From positions 1 through 9,545 of the forward strand of contig CAMYJP010000068.1 of NCBI GenBank assembly GCA_947258675.1: a stretch of DNA of 9,545 nt, written 5' to 3'. The translations under genes were made by a program, and so were the position numbers. This stretch comes from an uncultured Desulfobulbaceae bacterium. GTDB lineage: Bacteria; Desulfobacterota; Desulfobulbia; Desulfobulbales; BM004. Shown here in pieces: positions 7,640-9,545 of this stretch; the stretch's first letter is position 1; each line of letters starts with the position of its first letter. The notes below the pieces were generated by a model. The model saw only the letters and a program-made list of their open reading frames with translations. It did no database searches and was not told the origin of the DNA.

Positions 7640-9545
7640 TTAGTCGATTCCATTATCAGTATCCTCGGCAGGTTTCGTTCCTTTCTTAATGATAGATTCC
7701 AGTGATTCATCATCTTCATCATCTTCATCTTTATCTGTTCCAGCAAGAATGGGTAAAGGATCAGCAATTTGCCATGCCGGCAAAGAGGAAAGCAGAGAAC
7801 TGACGAGCATGCCGCCACGAATGAGCCAAACAACATAACCAACTGATAGACCTGTTGATACAGCAATAGCTGAGCCGACTACGGTTTTATCAAATTCAAT
7901 ATCCTCAAATGTTTCTTCCCGGATGGTATCAAGGGAATCGCGTATTCGTTTGTATGTTTCAATAGAAAGCGGTTCAAAGGAGAAAAGGTTGCGTAAAGCT
8001 TCACCATAATAAGAAGATGAATGGGTGACACTTTCTTGATCTGATTGACTCATAGATTGATCTGATGGGGATGGGCTGAATAGTAATCTTACAACCTGAA
8101 TTGGCCTGGTGAAGAGATCACCAGTTTTAACATAAGTATTCGAGACAGTTGGTTGCGAGTAGTCATGTAAATTGGAACTGGTGTTTTCGTCATCTTCCGT
8201 TTCCTCCTCGCTATCTTCAGTAGTTTCATCATCGTTTGGTTCTTCTGTAGTATCATCAGGTGGCGGATCTGTTTCTGGGGGTGGATCGACCACTGGCGGA
8301 GGTGGTGGTGGAGGTGGAGTGACTGTTATTGTTGATGTCGCAATATTACCAGGCTGCGAAATCGTGGATCCGTCCAGTGATGATTCAACATCAAAAGTTC
8401 CATTATCAAACGAGTCTGGAGATGGCATAAATCTAACTCCTGCAAGCCCTTGAGCAGTAGTTATATAAGCACCATCAGAAATTTCCGATCCATCAGCAAG
8501 ATAAAGTTTACCTTTTATTATATTGGATATCTTGAAATGAGTAACCTCATCGCTATCATTAACATTAGGGGTGATAATGATCAGCCCTGATAATGCATTT
8601 ACCTTTGTGGTGATATCTGTTACCTGCGGTGTATCGCCCAACGGAGTTACTGTGATAGTAAGAGTCTGGTCGAGTACTTGCGGGTCAGCTGCTCCATTGG
8701 TAGTGCCATCATCGGTTACAGTAAAACTGAAGGTTGCAGATCCATGGGCATCATCGACTGTTTTGAACTGCATTCCCTGTATCTGTGCAAGGGTAAAGAT
8801 CCCGGGGGTTACTACCGTGGTACCGTCAGCCAGGACTACATCACCTAAAGTTGAAGTCGGAACTGCAGTTATCGTGTATATAAGATTCTGGCCACTCTCA
8901 TCGGTTCCACCACCGGGTCCGTAACCAAGGCTGTCCAGTCCCAGTCCGGTTGTTCCTGAATCCTCTACTACACTTAAATTATTCACACTACCGTTGGTTA
9001 ATACCGGTATGTCGTTGACTTCGGTAACATTAATCGTCGCAATAATGTTTCCTGTTATCGACTCTGCTCCTTGATTATCTTGTGCAACTACACCAAAAGC
9101 ATTGAGTATACCATTAGAATCCTGCGCAGGTGTCCAGTAAGCTTTATTTGTTGCGTCGATCGTATCATTAGTGCCTAAAACCCAAGCAGTGGCTGAGCCA
9201 GCATTCGTACCAATCCTGAGTGTCCCGCTAGCAACATTTTTGACAACAAAACCAACGATGGTCCCGTCTATATCGGCCTCATCGCCTTGAGCCACAAGAT
9301 CTGCTAAAGTAACCTCTACCTCAGTATCCTCACTAGTGCTCTTGATGAAGTTGTTAAAGGTTGTCAAGGTCGGCTCATCATTGAGTCCGGTAATCGCAAC
9401 GGTGATGGAACCAGTTGCAGTCTCAGTACCGCCGGTTCCCTGTGCACCAGCATTCTGGTCATTAAACGTGTAATCGATCTGCACATTGGTCGGGCCGGTA
9501 GGATATGTTTCAGAATTGTTCGAATAGGTGATTGATTGCAAGACC
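7640..9545 (-). CDS. C-terminal part of a large cadherin-like/tandem-repeat surface protein (5' end outside window)
   Basis: About 634 residues, open at the right edge. The frame continues upstream of the TTG at 9541, which is not the true start. Numbering from that TTG, Ig/cadherin-like repeats end near 56, 177, 304 and 408. They share boundary motifs such as GLNDEPTLT and TEVNDIPVLTNG, and strands of the type 'TFSFTVTDDG'. This is the composition of giant exported adhesin-like proteins: rich in T, D, G, N and V, with no cysteine. Then come a Pro-rich run with eight consecutive prolines (about 409-428), an acidic D/E/T stretch (429-453), a polar low-complexity region, a hydrophobic segment at about 554-574 followed by RGG and a second weakly hydrophobic part to about 599 (SSLLSSLPAW, DPLPIL), and an acidic tail (603-633). 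I recall similar hydrophobic C-termini on other proteobacterial tandem-repeat proteins but cannot name the family. No RTX nonapeptides or LPXTG are seen. It probably acts at the cell surface; its ligand is unknown. Confidence 0.85.
   Translation of the reverse strand, partial: VLQSITYSNNSETYPTGPTNVQIDYTFNDQNAGAQGTGGTETATGSITVAITGLNDEPTLTTFNNFIKSTSEDTEVEVTLADLVAQGDEADIDGTIVGFVVKNVASGTLRIGTNAGSATAWVLGTNDTIDATNKAYWTPAQDSNGILNAFGVVAQDNQGAESITGNIIATINVTEVNDIPVLTNGSVNNLSVVEDSGTTGLGLDSLGYGPGGGTDESGQNLIYTITAVPTSTLGDVVLADGTTVVTPGIFTLAQIQGMQFKTVDDAHGSATFSFTVTDDGTTNGAADPQVLDQTLTITVTPLGDTPQVTDITTKVNALSGLIIITPNVNDSDEVTHFKISNIIKGKLYLADGSEISDGAYITTAQGLAGVRFMPSPDSFDNGTFDVESSLDGSTISQPGNIATSTITVTPPPPPPPPVVDPPPETDPPPDDTTEEPNDDETTEDSEEETEDDENTSSNLHDYSQPTVSNTYVKTGDLFTRPIQVVRLLFSPSPSDQSMSQSDQESVTHSSSYYGEALRNLFSFEPLSIETYKRIRDSLDTIREETFEDIEFDKTVVGSAIAVSTGLSVGYVVWLIRGGMLVSSLLSSLPAWQIADPLPILAGTDKDEDDEDDESLESIIKKGTKPAEDTDNGID
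7708..7731. repeat. Short 9-base tandem repeat in the acidic tail
   Basis: CATCATCTT occurs twice in tandem at 7708-7725 on the plus strand and is followed by a partial copy. On the minus strand it encodes part of the DEDDEDDE stretch of the repeat-protein tail. A unit of nine keeps the reading frame when copies are gained or lost. Confidence 0.5.
8183..8317 (-). other. Pro-rich plus acidic spacer in the repeat protein
   Basis: Encodes residues 409-453: eight consecutive prolines, two further PPP triplets, then a D/E/T stretch. The plus strand therefore shows a GGN-triplet tract near 8290-8320. Such spacers are extended and could carry the repeats across the periplasm, wall or capsule from the membrane-proximal C-terminus. 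The DNA tract is simple enough to allow slippage, but the frame is intact here. Confidence 0.6.
8318..8629 (-). repeat. Final, shorter cadherin/Ig-like repeat
   Basis: Residues 305-408. It retains the middle of the unit (FKISNIIKGKLYLADGSEI, then GLAGVRFMPS) and closes with ATSTITVT directly against the Pro-rich spacer. It is shorter than its neighbours and may be a degenerate capping repeat. Confidence 0.5.
8630..9010 (-). repeat. Cadherin/Ig-like repeat (second from the C-terminal end)
   Basis: Residues 178-304. It contains the sequence 'VVEDSG' early, a long glycine-rich loop (about 200-217), LADGTTV, and a late TFSFTVTDDG strand before QTLTITVTPLGD. This order is typical of bacterial cadherin-like repeats in giant proteins. 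Confidence 0.55.
9011..9373 (-). repeat. Cadherin/Ig-like repeat (third from the C-terminal end)
   Basis: Residues 57-177 by TTG numbering. It begins just after the GLNDE junction and ends at VTEVND. It includes SEDTEVEVTLADL, which resembles the 'DED' entry strand of cadherin-like tandem-95 repeats. The boundaries are by eye and approximate. Confidence 0.5.

Noticed and set aside
8172..8453. Ser/Gly-rich plus-strand frame opposite the Pro/acidic spacer
   Set aside because: The Gly and Ser runs are the complement of Pro and Asp/Glu codons in the repeat-protein gene, so the composition is a by-product.
8876..8945. Glycine-rich GYGPGGGTDESG stretch as an RTX calcium-binding repeat
   Set aside because: It occurs once and does not fit the GGXGXDXUX nonapeptide in tandem; it is better read as a loop within a cadherin-like repeat.
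9539..9541. TTG as the start codon of the repeat protein
   Set aside because: The frame stays open to the window edge, the sequence there is mid-domain with no signal peptide, and no ribosome site precedes it. The true start is outside the window.
1..9545. Mobile element, phage or CRISPR content
   Set aside because: No transposase, integrase, direct-repeat array or terminal inverted repeats were found; all long frames belong to the five-gene set.

Overview
The window reads as a Gram-negative bacterial locus, with periplasmic signal peptides, a TolC-type outer-membrane protein and a periplasmic adaptor. By eye it is moderately AT-rich. I would place it in the Proteobacteria/Desulfobacterota sphere, but nothing in the window fixes the genus. 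Coding density is very high. All five genes lie on the minus strand with gaps of only 24 to 72 bases, which is what one long operon would look like. No gap exceeds 300 bases, and I saw no tRNA, rRNA, CRISPR array, transposase or integrase.

In transcription order (right to left) the genes are: (1) the C-terminal ~634 residues of a large cadherin-like/tandem-repeat surface protein, running off the right edge, which ends in a Pro-rich/acidic spacer, a hydrophobic segment and a short acidic tail; (2) a 968-residue membrane hybrid histidine kinase (sensor-PAS-HisKA-HATPase-REC) with two tandem HPt domains; (3) a 590-residue response regulator, REC-GGDEF-EAL, with a degenerate GGDEF (SGGVF) but all expected EAL catalytic residues; (4) a 286-residue RND/HlyD-type periplasmic adaptor with a signal peptide; (5) a TolC-family outer-membrane efflux/secretion protein preceded by a signal peptide and two tandem SPOR (peptidoglycan-binding) domains, running off the left edge. 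Gene 5 starts with GTG.

The likely joint function is as follows. The kinase and regulator look like a cognate phosphorelay (His332 to Asp631 to His775/His906 to Asp72 of the regulator) whose output is c-di-GMP hydrolysis. The adaptor and SPOR-TolC protein form the periplasmic and outer-membrane part of an export channel. The repeat protein is the natural candidate for the thing exported or displayed and controlled. The layout is reminiscent of c-di-GMP-controlled adhesin systems such as Lap, but the parts differ: no LapD or LapG is visible, no inner-membrane transporter lies in the window, the adhesin ends in a hydrophobic segment instead of an obvious RTX secretion signal, and the TolC carries septum/peptidoglycan-targeting SPOR domains. 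This combination is the most interesting thing here. Individual domain assignments are firm, while the system-level interpretation is inference.
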